From assembly GCA_001801175.1 (NCBI GenBank), contig MGWZ01000022.1, positions 58,537 through 101,342 of the forward strand: a stretch of 42,806 nucleotides of DNA, written 5' to 3'. The translations under genes were made by a program, and so were the position numbers. Below are positions 36,321 through 42,806 of the stretch, piece by piece (within the stretch, counting starts at the first letter, position 1; each line of letters starts with the position of its first letter). Below the pieces are notes generated by a model that made no database searches, had not been told where the DNA came from, and saw only the letters and a program-made list of their open reading frames with translations. The DNA is from Gallionellales bacterium RIFCSPLOWO2_02_FULL_57_47 (lineage in GTDB: Bacteria; Pseudomonadota; Gammaproteobacteria; Burkholderiales; Gallionellaceae).

Positions 36321-36461
36321 CTTACTGTGTCACAAAGCGCTGAAGGGCGCATTGCGGCGTTAAAATCAGGCTCAAAATGCTCATTTACTATATGTAAACT
36401 CCGCTTTTTCGCCTGATTTTGCCTTGCGCTGCATCCCTTGATCGCTTTGTGACACAGTAAG
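36321..36461. repeat. 141-bp MITE-like element with perfect 19-bp terminal inverted repeats
   Basis: CTTACTGTGTCACAAAGCG at 36321-36339 is the exact inverse of 36443-36461. The centre is TCATTTACTATATGTAAACT. Length equals that of the element at 19911-20051, but the end sequences differ. It starts two bases after the RHH-like gene's stop. No coding capacity. Confidence 0.88.
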
Positions 36462-36484
36462 ACTAAGCAAACGCTGATCAAATC

Positions 36485-36564
36485 GTCATTGCGAGCGAAG
36501 CGTGGCAATCCAGTTTTTTGATATCAACCGAACTTCTGGATTGCCACGCTTCGCTCGCAATGAC
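36485..36564. repeat. 80-bp palindromic repeat, GCGAGCGAAGCGTGGCAATC type
   Basis: Two perfect 29-base arms (36485-36513 and 36536-36564) contain CATTGCGAGCGAAGCGTGGC and its inverse, with a 22-base loop. It lies just beyond the ppk1 stop and could end or protect the ppk1 transcript. Repeats with this sequence are common in diverse bacteria. Confidence 0.92.
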
Positions 36565-36582
36565 AATCAAATCGGCAATGCA

Positions 36583-38679
36583 CTAAGGACTGTTTGAACT
36601 CGTTTTCTCCGGCGAACCGGCGAGCTGCCTGAGCAATTCGTCCTGGGCACACTTCCGCGTCGCACGGTGCGGGCGCTTGCGCCGGTAATGCCCCTCGCTA
36701 TCCATATCCCAAGCCTGGCTGTTGTCCTGCAGATAAACCTTCAGCCCCTCGTCAATCACGCGCTTCTTGAGCTTCCTGTCGAGCACCGGGAAACACACCT
36801 CGATGCGCCGGAAGAAATTCCTGTCCATCCAGTCCGCGCTGGCGAGATACACGTCATGCTTCAAGTCGTTGCGAAAATAGAAGATGCGCGTGTGTTCCAG
36901 AAAACGCCCGATGATCGAACGCACCCGGATATTTTCCGACAAGCCCTTCACGCCGGGACGCAGTGCGCATACGCCGCGCACAATCAACTCCACCTTCACT
37001 CCCGCATTGGACGCTTCATAAAGCGCGCTGATGGTTTCCGGTTCCAGCAGCGCGTTCATCTTGGCGATGATATGCGCGCGCTTGCCCGCCTTGGCGAGAC
37101 GGATTTCATTCTGGATGGCGCGCAATACTTCAACGTGCAGCGAGAACGGTGACTGCCACAGGTGGTGCAGCTTGCGCGCCTTGCCCAGACTGGTGAGCTG
37201 GCCGAACACCTCGTTCACATCCGCGCACACTTCCTCATTGCAGGTGAACAGGCCGAAGTCGGTGTAGAGCCGCGCGGTGCGCGGGTGGTAATTGCCGGTG
37301 CCGAGATGCACATAGCGGCGCAGCTTGCCGTCCTCGCGGCGCACCACCATCAGCATCTTCGCGTGGGTCTTGTGCCCGACCACGCCGTACACCACATGCG
37401 CGCCCACCTGTTCGAGGCGGGTGGCCCAGTTGATGTTGGCCTCCTCGTCGAAGCGCGCCAGCAATTCCACCACCACCGTCACTTCCTTGCCGCGCTGTGC
37501 CGCGCCGATCAACGCTTCCATCAAAGCCGAATCGGCGCCGGTGCGGTACACGGTCTGCTTGATCGCGACCACGCCCGGGTCGCTGGTGGCCTGCAGGATA
37601 AAATCGATTACCGGCTTGAAGGATTGGAAAGGATGGTGCAGCAGAATGTCGCCCTTGCGGATCGCCTTGAACACGTCCGCGCCCTTTTTCTGGATCACCA
37701 GCGGCACGCCGGGCACGAAATCGGGAAACTTCAGGTCGTCGCGCGCCACCAGGTTGGGGATCTCCATCAGGCGCACCAGATTCACCGGGCCCTGCACGCG
37801 ATACAGATCCTCCGGCGCAAGGTTGAATTCCTTGAGCAACAATTCGGCAATTTGCGGCGAGCAATTGTCGGCGACCTCGAGGCGCACCGCATCGCCGAAG
37901 TGGCGTTGCGGCAACTCGCCCTGCAGGCTGAGGCGCAGGTTTTTCATTTCCTCCTCGTCCACGAACAGGTTGCTGTTGCGCGTCACGCGGAACTGGTAAC
38001 AGCCGAGCACTTCCATGCCGGAAAACAGTTCGCCGACATGCGCGTGCAGAATCGAGGAAAGGAACACGAAGCCGTGCGCGCAGCCGCTGATTTCCGGCGG
38101 CATCGGGATGGTGCGCGGCAATACGCGCGGAGCCTGCACGATGGCGCGCGCCGAATTGCGCCCGAAGGCATCCTTGCCTTGCAGCTCGACGGCAAAATTC
38201 AGGCTTTTGTTGAGCACGCGCGGGAAGGGATGCGCCGGATCGAGACCGATCGGGGTCAGCACCGGTATTACTTCGCGGAAAAAATAATCTTTTACCCAGG
38301 CTTGCTGCGTCTCGTTCCACTGGGTGCGGCGCAAAAACCTGACGCCCTGCCCGGCAAGTGCGGGAATCACGTCTGCGTTGAACAACTGGTATTGCCGCTC
38401 GATCAGCTGGTGTGCCTGCTCGCATACCAGCTTGAGCGTCTGCTTCGCAGTCATGCCGTCTGCACCGGCAGCGATGCCGCCCAGCTTGATCTGCTCCTTC
38501 AGCCCCGCCACGCGTATCTCGAAGAACTCATCGAGATTGCTGCTGACGATGCACAGGTACTTCAACCGCTCGAGCAACGGAATAGCCGCGTCCTCAGCCT
38601 GCGCCAGCACCCGCCGGTTGAACTCGAGTTGGCCGAGTTCCCGGTTCAGGAATTGCTGCGGGACGAATTTTTTAGCCAA
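36583..38679 (-). CDS. ppk1: polyphosphate kinase 1
   Basis: A 698-residue enzyme that polymerises the gamma-phosphate of ATP into polyphosphate. The N-terminus FLNRELGQLEFNRRVLAQAEDAAIPLLERLKYLCIVSSNLDEFFEIRVAGLKEQ is typical. The catalytic domains contain HHPFQSFKPVIDFI, IKQTVYRTGADSALMEALIGAAQRGKEVTVVVELLARFDEEANINWA and the key histidine in VGHKTHAKM (H439), plus YVHLGTGNYHPRTARLYTDFGLFT and SADWMDRNFFRRIEVCFPV. Length is normal (E. coli 688). With pap, it forms a local polyphosphate set. yggX lies 12 bases upstream on the same strand. Confidence 0.97.
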   Translation of the reverse strand: MAKKFVPQQFLNRELGQLEFNRRVLAQAEDAAIPLLERLKYLCIVSSNLDEFFEIRVAGLKEQIKLGGIAAGADGMTAKQTLKLVCEQAHQLIERQYQLFNADVIPALAGQGVRFLRRTQWNETQQAWVKDYFFREVIPVLTPIGLDPAHPFPRVLNKSLNFAVELQGKDAFGRNSARAIVQAPRVLPRTIPMPPEISGCAHGFVFLSSILHAHVGELFSGMEVLGCYQFRVTRNSNLFVDEEEMKNLRLSLQGELPQRHFGDAVRLEVADNCSPQIAELLLKEFNLAPEDLYRVQGPVNLVRLMEIPNLVARDDLKFPDFVPGVPLVIQKKGADVFKAIRKGDILLHHPFQSFKPVIDFILQATSDPGVVAIKQTVYRTGADSALMEALIGAAQRGKEVTVVVELLARFDEEANINWATRLEQVGAHVVYGVVGHKTHAKMLMVVRREDGKLRRYVHLGTGNYHPRTARLYTDFGLFTCNEEVCADVNEVFGQLTSLGKARKLHHLWQSPFSLHVEVLRAIQNEIRLAKAGKRAHIIAKMNALLEPETISALYEASNAGVKVELIVRGVCALRPGVKGLSENIRVRSIIGRFLEHTRIFYFRNDLKHDVYLASADWMDRNFFRRIEVCFPVLDRKLKKRVIDEGLKVYLQDNSQAWDMDSEGHYRRKRPHRATRKCAQDELLRQLAGSPEKTSSNSP

Positions 38680-38691
38680 GGCAGGGGGCCG

Positions 38692-38964
38692 TCATTTCTT
38701 GGGCGGCACATAACCCGGCGGCATCTCGACCACGTCGCCAAAGAAATAATTCTCCATCTGTATGGCGAGATATTTGCGCGCCTGCGGGTCGGCGAGATTG
38801 AGGCGGTTTTCATTCACCAGCATCGTCTGAAACCTGATCCAGCCCTGCCAGGCCTCCTTGGAAACATTTTCAAAAATCCGCTGGCCCAGCGGACCGGGAT
38901 ACATCGGACGATCCAGCCCTTCCGCTTCGCGTCCCAGTTTTACGCAATGCACCATTCTTGCCAT
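38692..38964 (-). CDS. yggX: Fe(II)-trafficking / oxidative damage protection protein
   Basis: A 90-residue protein with the YggX family pattern: [77 protein letters not shown]. The conserved cysteine is C7. YggX helps guard iron-sulfur clusters and iron homeostasis under oxidative stress. It is normally beside mutY in enterobacteria; here it is just before ppk1 on the same strand, 12 bases away, so probably co-transcribed. Confidence 0.96.
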   Translation of the reverse strand: MARMVHCVKLGREAEGLDRPMYPGPLGQRIFENVSKEAWQGWIRFQTMLVNENRLNLADPQARKYLAIQMENYFFGDVVEMPPGYVPPKK

Positions 38965-39105
38965 GTCGTGAATCTCCGTGTGAATGATTGTGTGCCGTAA
39001 TTATGACACTAACGTGAAACCCGCGCCGCAGGCAATCTTTCGCATGTATCAACCCATGTAAAGATGCAATCCCCCGATGGGAAAGAGGCCGCAACCCGAA
39101 CGGGT

Positions 39106-39135
39106 GCGGCGTTTTGCCGCGCGGCAAAATGCCGC
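39106..39135. repeat. GCGGCGTTTTGCCGC hairpin upstream of the TonB-dependent receptor gene
   Basis: A near-perfect 15-bp inverted repeat (39106-39120 / 39121-39135) followed by ATTTTCTATC lies 67 bases before the receptor ATG, within the 238-base gap that follows yggX. It could be part of a leader or operator; no Fur-type box was seen. Confidence 0.5.
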
Positions 39136-39202
39136 ATTTTCTATCAGGGACATTGCGCCGATAATTGCCGCGCATTTTTCAATAACCAGAGGGAAAACAA
39201 CC

Positions 39203-41464
39203 ATGCAGTTCAAGCGTATAGCAGTCTGTGTCGCGCTGGCGTTTGCGCCAAGCGCGTTTGCGGAAGAAGCAACCGAGGCGACCTTGCCCGATGTCGAGGT
39301 GATCGGAAAGAAAATCCAGCCGCTGCCTGCCTTGAGCGATTCGGCTCTCGGTGGAGCCAACATTACCCGCCAGCGCGCATCCACCAGCGACACGGCAAAA
39401 ATGCTTGACGGGCAACCGGGGGTCAGCCTTTATGGCGCCGGCGGTGTTTCCAGCCTGCCGGTGATTCATGGCATGGCGGATGACCGTGTGCGCGTCAAAG
39501 TGGATGGCATGGACCTGATCTCCGCCTGCGGAAACCATATGAACCCGCCGCTCTCCTACATAGATCCCTCCAATGTCGGCAGCGTCAAGGTATTTGCCGG
39601 CATCGCGCCGGTCAGTGTCGGCGGCGACAGCATCGGCGGCACAATCCAGGTTGCTTCCCACGCGCCGGAGTTTGCGGCAGCCGGAGAGACACTGGTCAAG
39701 GGGCAAATCGGGACCTATTTCCGCAGCAACGGCAATGCGACCACCGAGAATCTTTCGGCAACGGTTGCAGGCGAAAAGCTGAGCGTGAAGTATAGCGGCT
39801 CGAGTGCGCAGTCCGAAGATTACAAGGCGGGAAGCAACTTCAAGACTTCGACGGCGACCAACAACAATGGCGGTACCTTGCCGCTCGACGTGGTTGGGTC
39901 ATCCATGTACAAATCGACGAACCAGGCGCTTGATTTTGCGTTGCGCCAGGAAAACCATCTGGTCGAACTGAAGGTGGGCAGGCAGGATATCCCGTATCAG
40001 GGATTCCCCAACCAGCGCATGGACATGACCGGCAACGACAGCAAGCAGATCAATCTGCGCTACACCGGGCAATATCAATGGGGCGCACTGGAGGCTCGCG
40101 CCTATAACGAAAAGACGCGCCACGTAATGCAGTTTTACGATGACAAACGGTTCTGGTACGTACCCAATTCCACCGCAAGCGCGCCATGTTCGCCCATCGG
40201 CCCCACATGCGCTGCAGGCATGCCGATGGATACCGAAGGAAAAACCACCGGCACACTGGTCAAGGCGGACATACTGCTTTCGGAACGCGATATTCTCAGG
40301 GTGGGCGGCGAGGTTCAGAATTACACCCTGAACGACTGGTGGGATCCATCCGGCGGAGGAATGTGGCCGAATACCTTCTGGAACATCAATAACGGCAAAC
40401 GCGACCGCCTCGCTTTCTTCGGCGAATGGGAAGCGCGCTGGAACCCGCAATGGGTCAGCCAGTTAGGTGTGCGCAGGGAAGAGGTCAAGATGAATACCGG
40501 CACGGTGCAGGGCTATAGCACCAATGGGACCTATCTGGCTGAAGCGACCGCCTTCAATGCCAGAGACCGCCAGCGCACCGATTCGAACTGGGACCTGACC
40601 GCGCTGGCCCGCTTCACGCCGGACAATACGCAGGCATTCGAGGCAGGTTATGCCCAGAAGACAAGATCGCCCAACCTCTATGAGCGTTATACCTGGTCAA
40701 CCGGCGGAATGGCGATGCGCATGATCAACTTCGCCGGCGACGGAAACGGCTATTACGGGGATCCCGATTTGAAGCCGGAAGTGGCGCATACCTTCAGCGC
40801 GACAGCCGACTGGCATGATGCCGCCGAGGAACAATGGGGGATGAAAATCACGCCTTACTACACCAAAGTTCAAAACTACATCGATGCCGTCCGCTGCAGC
40901 ACAACAAACTGTATAGGCTCAAACGCAAATAACCTGAACCGGACAGTTACCACGGGGTTTGTCTACCTTCGATTCGCCAACCAGGATGCCCGCCTCTACG
41001 GCGTGGATATGTCCGGCCACTTCCCGCTGGCGCAAACCGGCGATTACGGCAGCTTCACGGCGAAGGGCGTCTTGAACTATGTCAACGGCAAGAATGAGAC
41101 GACTGGCGACAATCTCTACAACATCATGCCGCTGAACGCGAAGCTGGCGGTGATCCAGAAGGCGGGCAACTGGACCAACACCATTGAGGCGCAGCTGGTT
41201 GACGCCAAGCAGAACATCTCGCAAGTCCGCAACGAGCTCAAGACCAGCGGCTATGGTCTGCTCAACCTGCGCATGAGTTATGAAGTCAAACAGACTCAAT
41301 TTGATATTGGCATAGAGAACGTCTTGAACAGGTTCTACAACCATCCGCTGGGTGGAGCCTACACCGGACAGGGCACGACCATGTCGGGAACCGGGGTCGC
41401 CTGGGGCACTCCCGTCCCAGGCATGGGCCGCTCGCTATATGCCGGGGCAACACTGAAGTTCTAA
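39203..41464 (+). CDS. TonB-dependent receptor, OprC/NosA-like (copper-type motifs)
   Basis: A 753-residue outer-membrane receptor from the ATG at 39203, with AGAGGGA upstream; an earlier reading to 39077 lacks a signal peptide. Residues 1-20 are a signal peptide (MQFKRIAVCVALAFAPSAFA). The plug domain covers about residues 30-160 and holds TSDTAKMLDGQPGVSLYGAGGVSSLPVIHGMADDRVRVKVDGMDLISACGNHMNPP, then SIGGTIQV. The C-terminal end RSLYAGATLKF has the aromatic end of outer-membrane barrels. CGNHM (C109-M113) in the plug and HVM (H307-M309) in the barrel resemble the CxxxM and HxM copper ligands of OprC. The substrate is therefore probably copper, but this is inferred. A terminator follows. Confidence 0.9.
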   Translation: MQFKRIAVCVALAFAPSAFAEEATEATLPDVEVIGKKIQPLPALSDSALGGANITRQRASTSDTAKMLDGQPGVSLYGAGGVSSLPVIHGMADDRVRVKVDGMDLISACGNHMNPPLSYIDPSNVGSVKVFAGIAPVSVGGDSIGGTIQVASHAPEFAAAGETLVKGQIGTYFRSNGNATTENLSATVAGEKLSVKYSGSSAQSEDYKAGSNFKTSTATNNNGGTLPLDVVGSSMYKSTNQALDFALRQENHLVELKVGRQDIPYQGFPNQRMDMTGNDSKQINLRYTGQYQWGALEARAYNEKTRHVMQFYDDKRFWYVPNSTASAPCSPIGPTCAAGMPMDTEGKTTGTLVKADILLSERDILRVGGEVQNYTLNDWWDPSGGGMWPNTFWNINNGKRDRLAFFGEWEARWNPQWVSQLGVRREEVKMNTGTVQGYSTNGTYLAEATAFNARDRQRTDSNWDLTALARFTPDNTQAFEAGYAQKTRSPNLYERYTWSTGGMAMRMINFAGDGNGYYGDPDLKPEVAHTFSATADWHDAAEEQWGMKITPYYTKVQNYIDAVRCSTTNCIGSNANNLNRTVTTGFVYLRFANQDARLYGVDMSGHFPLAQTGDYGSFTAKGVLNYVNGKNETTGDNLYNIMPLNAKLAVIQKAGNWTNTIEAQLVDAKQNISQVRNELKTSGYGLLNLRMSYEVKQTQFDIGIENVLNRFYNHPLGGAYTGQGTTMSGTGVAWGTPVPGMGRSLYAGATLKF

Positions 41465-41484
41465 AGTCACAGCGCAAATAAAAA

Positions 41485-41512
41485 GCCGCCGGAAACCCCC
41501 GGCGGCTTTTTT
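41485..41512 (+). terminator. intrinsic terminator after the TonB-dependent receptor
   Basis: An eight-base-pair stem GCCGCCGG / CCGGCGGC with a six-base loop (41493-41498) is followed by six T residues. AAAA before and TTTT after extend the stem to form a bidirectional-looking terminator. It begins about 20 bases after the receptor stop. Confidence 0.95.
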
Positions 41513-41539
41513 ATCGGTGACGCAATTGTGTGACCCATC

Positions 41540-41837
41540 GTAGGGCGGGTCACACCCGCCAAATCAACCCAGCCCCGTAGGGCGGGTCACACCCGCCAAA
41601 TCAACCCAGCCCCCGCAAGGCGGGTCACACCCGCCAAATCAACCCAGCCCCCGTAGGACGGGTCACACCCGCCAAATCAACCCAGCCCCCGTAGGGCGGG
41701 TCACACCCGCCGATTCAACCCATCCCCCGCAGGGCGGGTCACACCCGCCAATTCAACCCAGCTCCCGTAGGGCGGGTCACACCCGCCGATTCAACCCAGC
41801 CCCGTAGGGCGGGTCCCACCCGCCGATTCAACAGCCC
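41540..41837. repeat. eight-unit array of 37-38 bp hairpin repeats
   Basis: Units start at 41540, 41577, 41615, 41653, 41691, 41729, 41767 and 41804. Each has the perfect hairpin GGCGGGTCACACCCGCC (variants: GACGGGT in unit 4, CCCACCCG in unit 8), then an AAATCAACCCAGCCCCC-type spacer which is itself repeated. It fills the gap between the receptor terminator and the uppP stop, where no gene exists. The same hairpin forms the 91-bp elements at 29757 and 29972. Because the spacers are alike it is not a CRISPR. Confidence 0.97.
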
Positions 41838-41840
41838 AAC

Positions 41841-42668
41841 CTACCCCACCGACCAATTCACCACCCCGCTATACGCCGTCCCCAGCACCACCACCCCGAA
41901 CACGATGCGATACCACGCAAACACCGTGAAATCATGATGGCTGATATAGCGCAGCAGCCAGCGCACACACAGGAACGCGCTGACGAACGAAGCGACCGAA
42001 CCCGCGATAAAAATCCCCAGGTCATCCGCAAGAAACTGGTCGCGGTATTTCACCAGCTCATAAACCGTCGCGGCGGTCAGCGTCGGCACGGCAAGGAAAA
42101 ACGAAAACTCGGTAGCCGCCTTGCGCGACAAGCCGAAAAACAATCCCCCGATAATCGTCGCGCCGGAACGCGACGTCCCGGGAATCAGCGCCATCGCCTG
42201 CGCCAGCCCCATCTTCAGCGCGTCCCGCCAGTGCATGTCGTCCACCGATTCGACGGTGATCCTGTGATCGCGCTTCTCCGCCCACAAAATAAAAATGCCG
42301 CCGATGATGAAAGCCAGCGCCACCGGAACCGGCGAAAACAAATGCGCCTTGATCGCCTTGCCGAACAGCAGGCCCAGAATCGCCAACGGTAAAAAAGCGA
42401 TGAACAGATTGGCGGTGAAGCGCTGCGCGGCCTCCTGCTTCCGCAACAAACCGCCGACCACCGATCCCAGCCTGGCGCGATACTCCCAGCACACCGCCAG
42501 AATCGCCGCAAACTGAATCACGATCTCGAACACCTTGCCGCGCTCGTTGTTGAAGTCGAGCAGATCGCCCGCCAGAATCAGGTGGCCGGTGCTGGAGATG
42601 GGAAGGAATTCGGTGAGGCCTTCGACGATGCCGAGAATGGCGGCTTTAAGCAGCAGAATGGTATCCAT
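41841..42668 (-). CDS. uppP: undecaprenyl-diphosphatase (UppP/BacA)
   Basis: A 275-residue inner-membrane phosphatase that regenerates undecaprenyl phosphate for peptidoglycan and glycan export; overproduction gives bacitracin resistance. Two family signatures are visible: [17 protein letters not shown] (residues about 16-32) and [31 protein letters not shown]. About eight hydrophobic helices span the protein. It ends four bases from the tandem hairpin array, which lies directly beyond its stop codon, and no T-run terminator of its own is seen. Confidence 0.97.
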   Translation of the reverse strand: MDTILLLKAAILGIVEGLTEFLPISSTGHLILAGDLLDFNNERGKVFEIVIQFAAILAVCWEYRARLGSVVGGLLRKQEAAQRFTANLFIAFLPLAILGLLFGKAIKAHLFSPVPVALAFIIGGIFILWAEKRDHRITVESVDDMHWRDALKMGLAQAMALIPGTSRSGATIIGGLFFGLSRKAATEFSFFLAVPTLTAATVYELVKYRDQFLADDLGIFIAGSVASFVSAFLCVRWLLRYISHHDFTVFAWYRIVFGVVVLGTAYSGVVNWSVG

Positions 42669-42729
42669 GGTGTTCCTGAACGTATATTTTTATTATACCC
42701 GCGCATTGCGTGCCGCTCCTTGATAGCGT

Positions 42730-42793
42730 GTTGCCTCACGTAAAAAGCTGAGTGAAACCTGATTCGTTGCCTCACCTAAAAAGCTGAGTCAAA
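42730..42793. repeat. two direct 28-bp repeats at the right edge
   Basis: GTTGCCTCACGTAAAAAGCT... at 42730-42757 and a copy at 42766-42793 differ at two positions, with an eight-base spacer and a period of 36. The window ends 13 bases later, so the array may continue. It lies in the uppP upstream region. Confidence 0.75.
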
Positions 42794-42806
42794 TTGCACG
42801 GTTTTC

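Noticed and set aside
37162-39000. 612-codon plus-strand open frame opposite ppk1 and yggX
   Set aside because: It is the antisense of ppk1, His/Arg/Leu-rich, without recognisable motifs.
39106-39135. Hairpin as a terminator after yggX
   Set aside because: yggX runs leftward, away from it, and there is no long T-run, so it does not end that gene.
41540-41837. Regular 37-38 bp repetition resembling a CRISPR array
   Set aside because: The spacers are nearly identical to each other, so the whole period is repeated; no cas gene is in the window.

Overview
The window looks like chromosomal DNA of an autotrophic betaproteobacterium, most likely of the order Nitrosomonadales (Gallionellaceae-like). 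This rests on a proteobacterial phosphoribulokinase, a DsrC-like protein, the polA / DUF2782 / thrB / BPSS1780-type neighbourhood, leuS-lptE-holA, cutA-dsbD, and accB-accC-prmA-DUF3426. The family-level placement is inference. No rRNA, tRNA, prophage, insertion-sequence transposase or CRISPR array was seen.

Layout. 1-5.8 kb: a c-type cytochrome cut by the left edge, a PQQ-type sugar dehydrogenase-like protein, polA, and divergently a LOG-family nucleosidase and a DsrC/TusE paralogue. 5.9-12.7 kb: DUF2782, thrB and a membrane protein (+), then uvrD, an AF1514-like protein, a class II cyclic-nucleotide phosphodiesterase and phosphoribulokinase (-). 12.9-19.9 kb: leuS, lptE, holA, cutA, dsbD, aroQ. 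20.1-23.6 kb: accB, accC, prmA, DUF3426 protein. 23.6-29.6 kb: a tandem glycine riboswitch with terminator, then gcvT, gcvH, gcvPA, tpx, gcvPB, dgkA; a thiol peroxidase gene sits inside the glycine-cleavage operon. 29.6-33.6 kb: a repeat-rich zone with a tandem duplication carrying the 3' end of a methyltransferase gene, a predicted membrane zinc protease, pyrC, DUF2288 and a small membrane protein. 33.7-38.7 kb: a polyphosphate locus (PPK2-type phosphotransferase, sixA, an H1-like/RHH protein, ppk1). 38.7-42.8 kb: yggX, a TonB-dependent receptor with copper-type CxxxM and HxM motifs, an eight-unit array of hairpin repeats, and uppP.

The most unusual property is the density of small palindromic repeats and where they sit. 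Several families fill intergenic gaps, and members of the same families lie in frame inside core genes: polA, uvrD (three), leuS (two), gcvT, gcvPA and gcvPB (two). They add extra peptides at linker or loop positions. Two families are read in the same frame in unrelated proteins: PST(A/G)LRTGI in UvrD and GcvPB, and [15 protein letters not shown] in UvrD and GcvPB. This resembles the Rickettsia palindromic elements that insert into proteins, and is the best candidate here for an under-described system.

The gene functions fit an aerobic or microaerobic autotroph with Calvin-cycle CO2 fixation, glycine cleavage that could handle photorespiratory glycine, polyphosphate storage, fatty-acid initiation and envelope biogenesis. 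Starts were moved to internal codons where a ribosome-binding site or family N-terminus favoured this; each case is noted.
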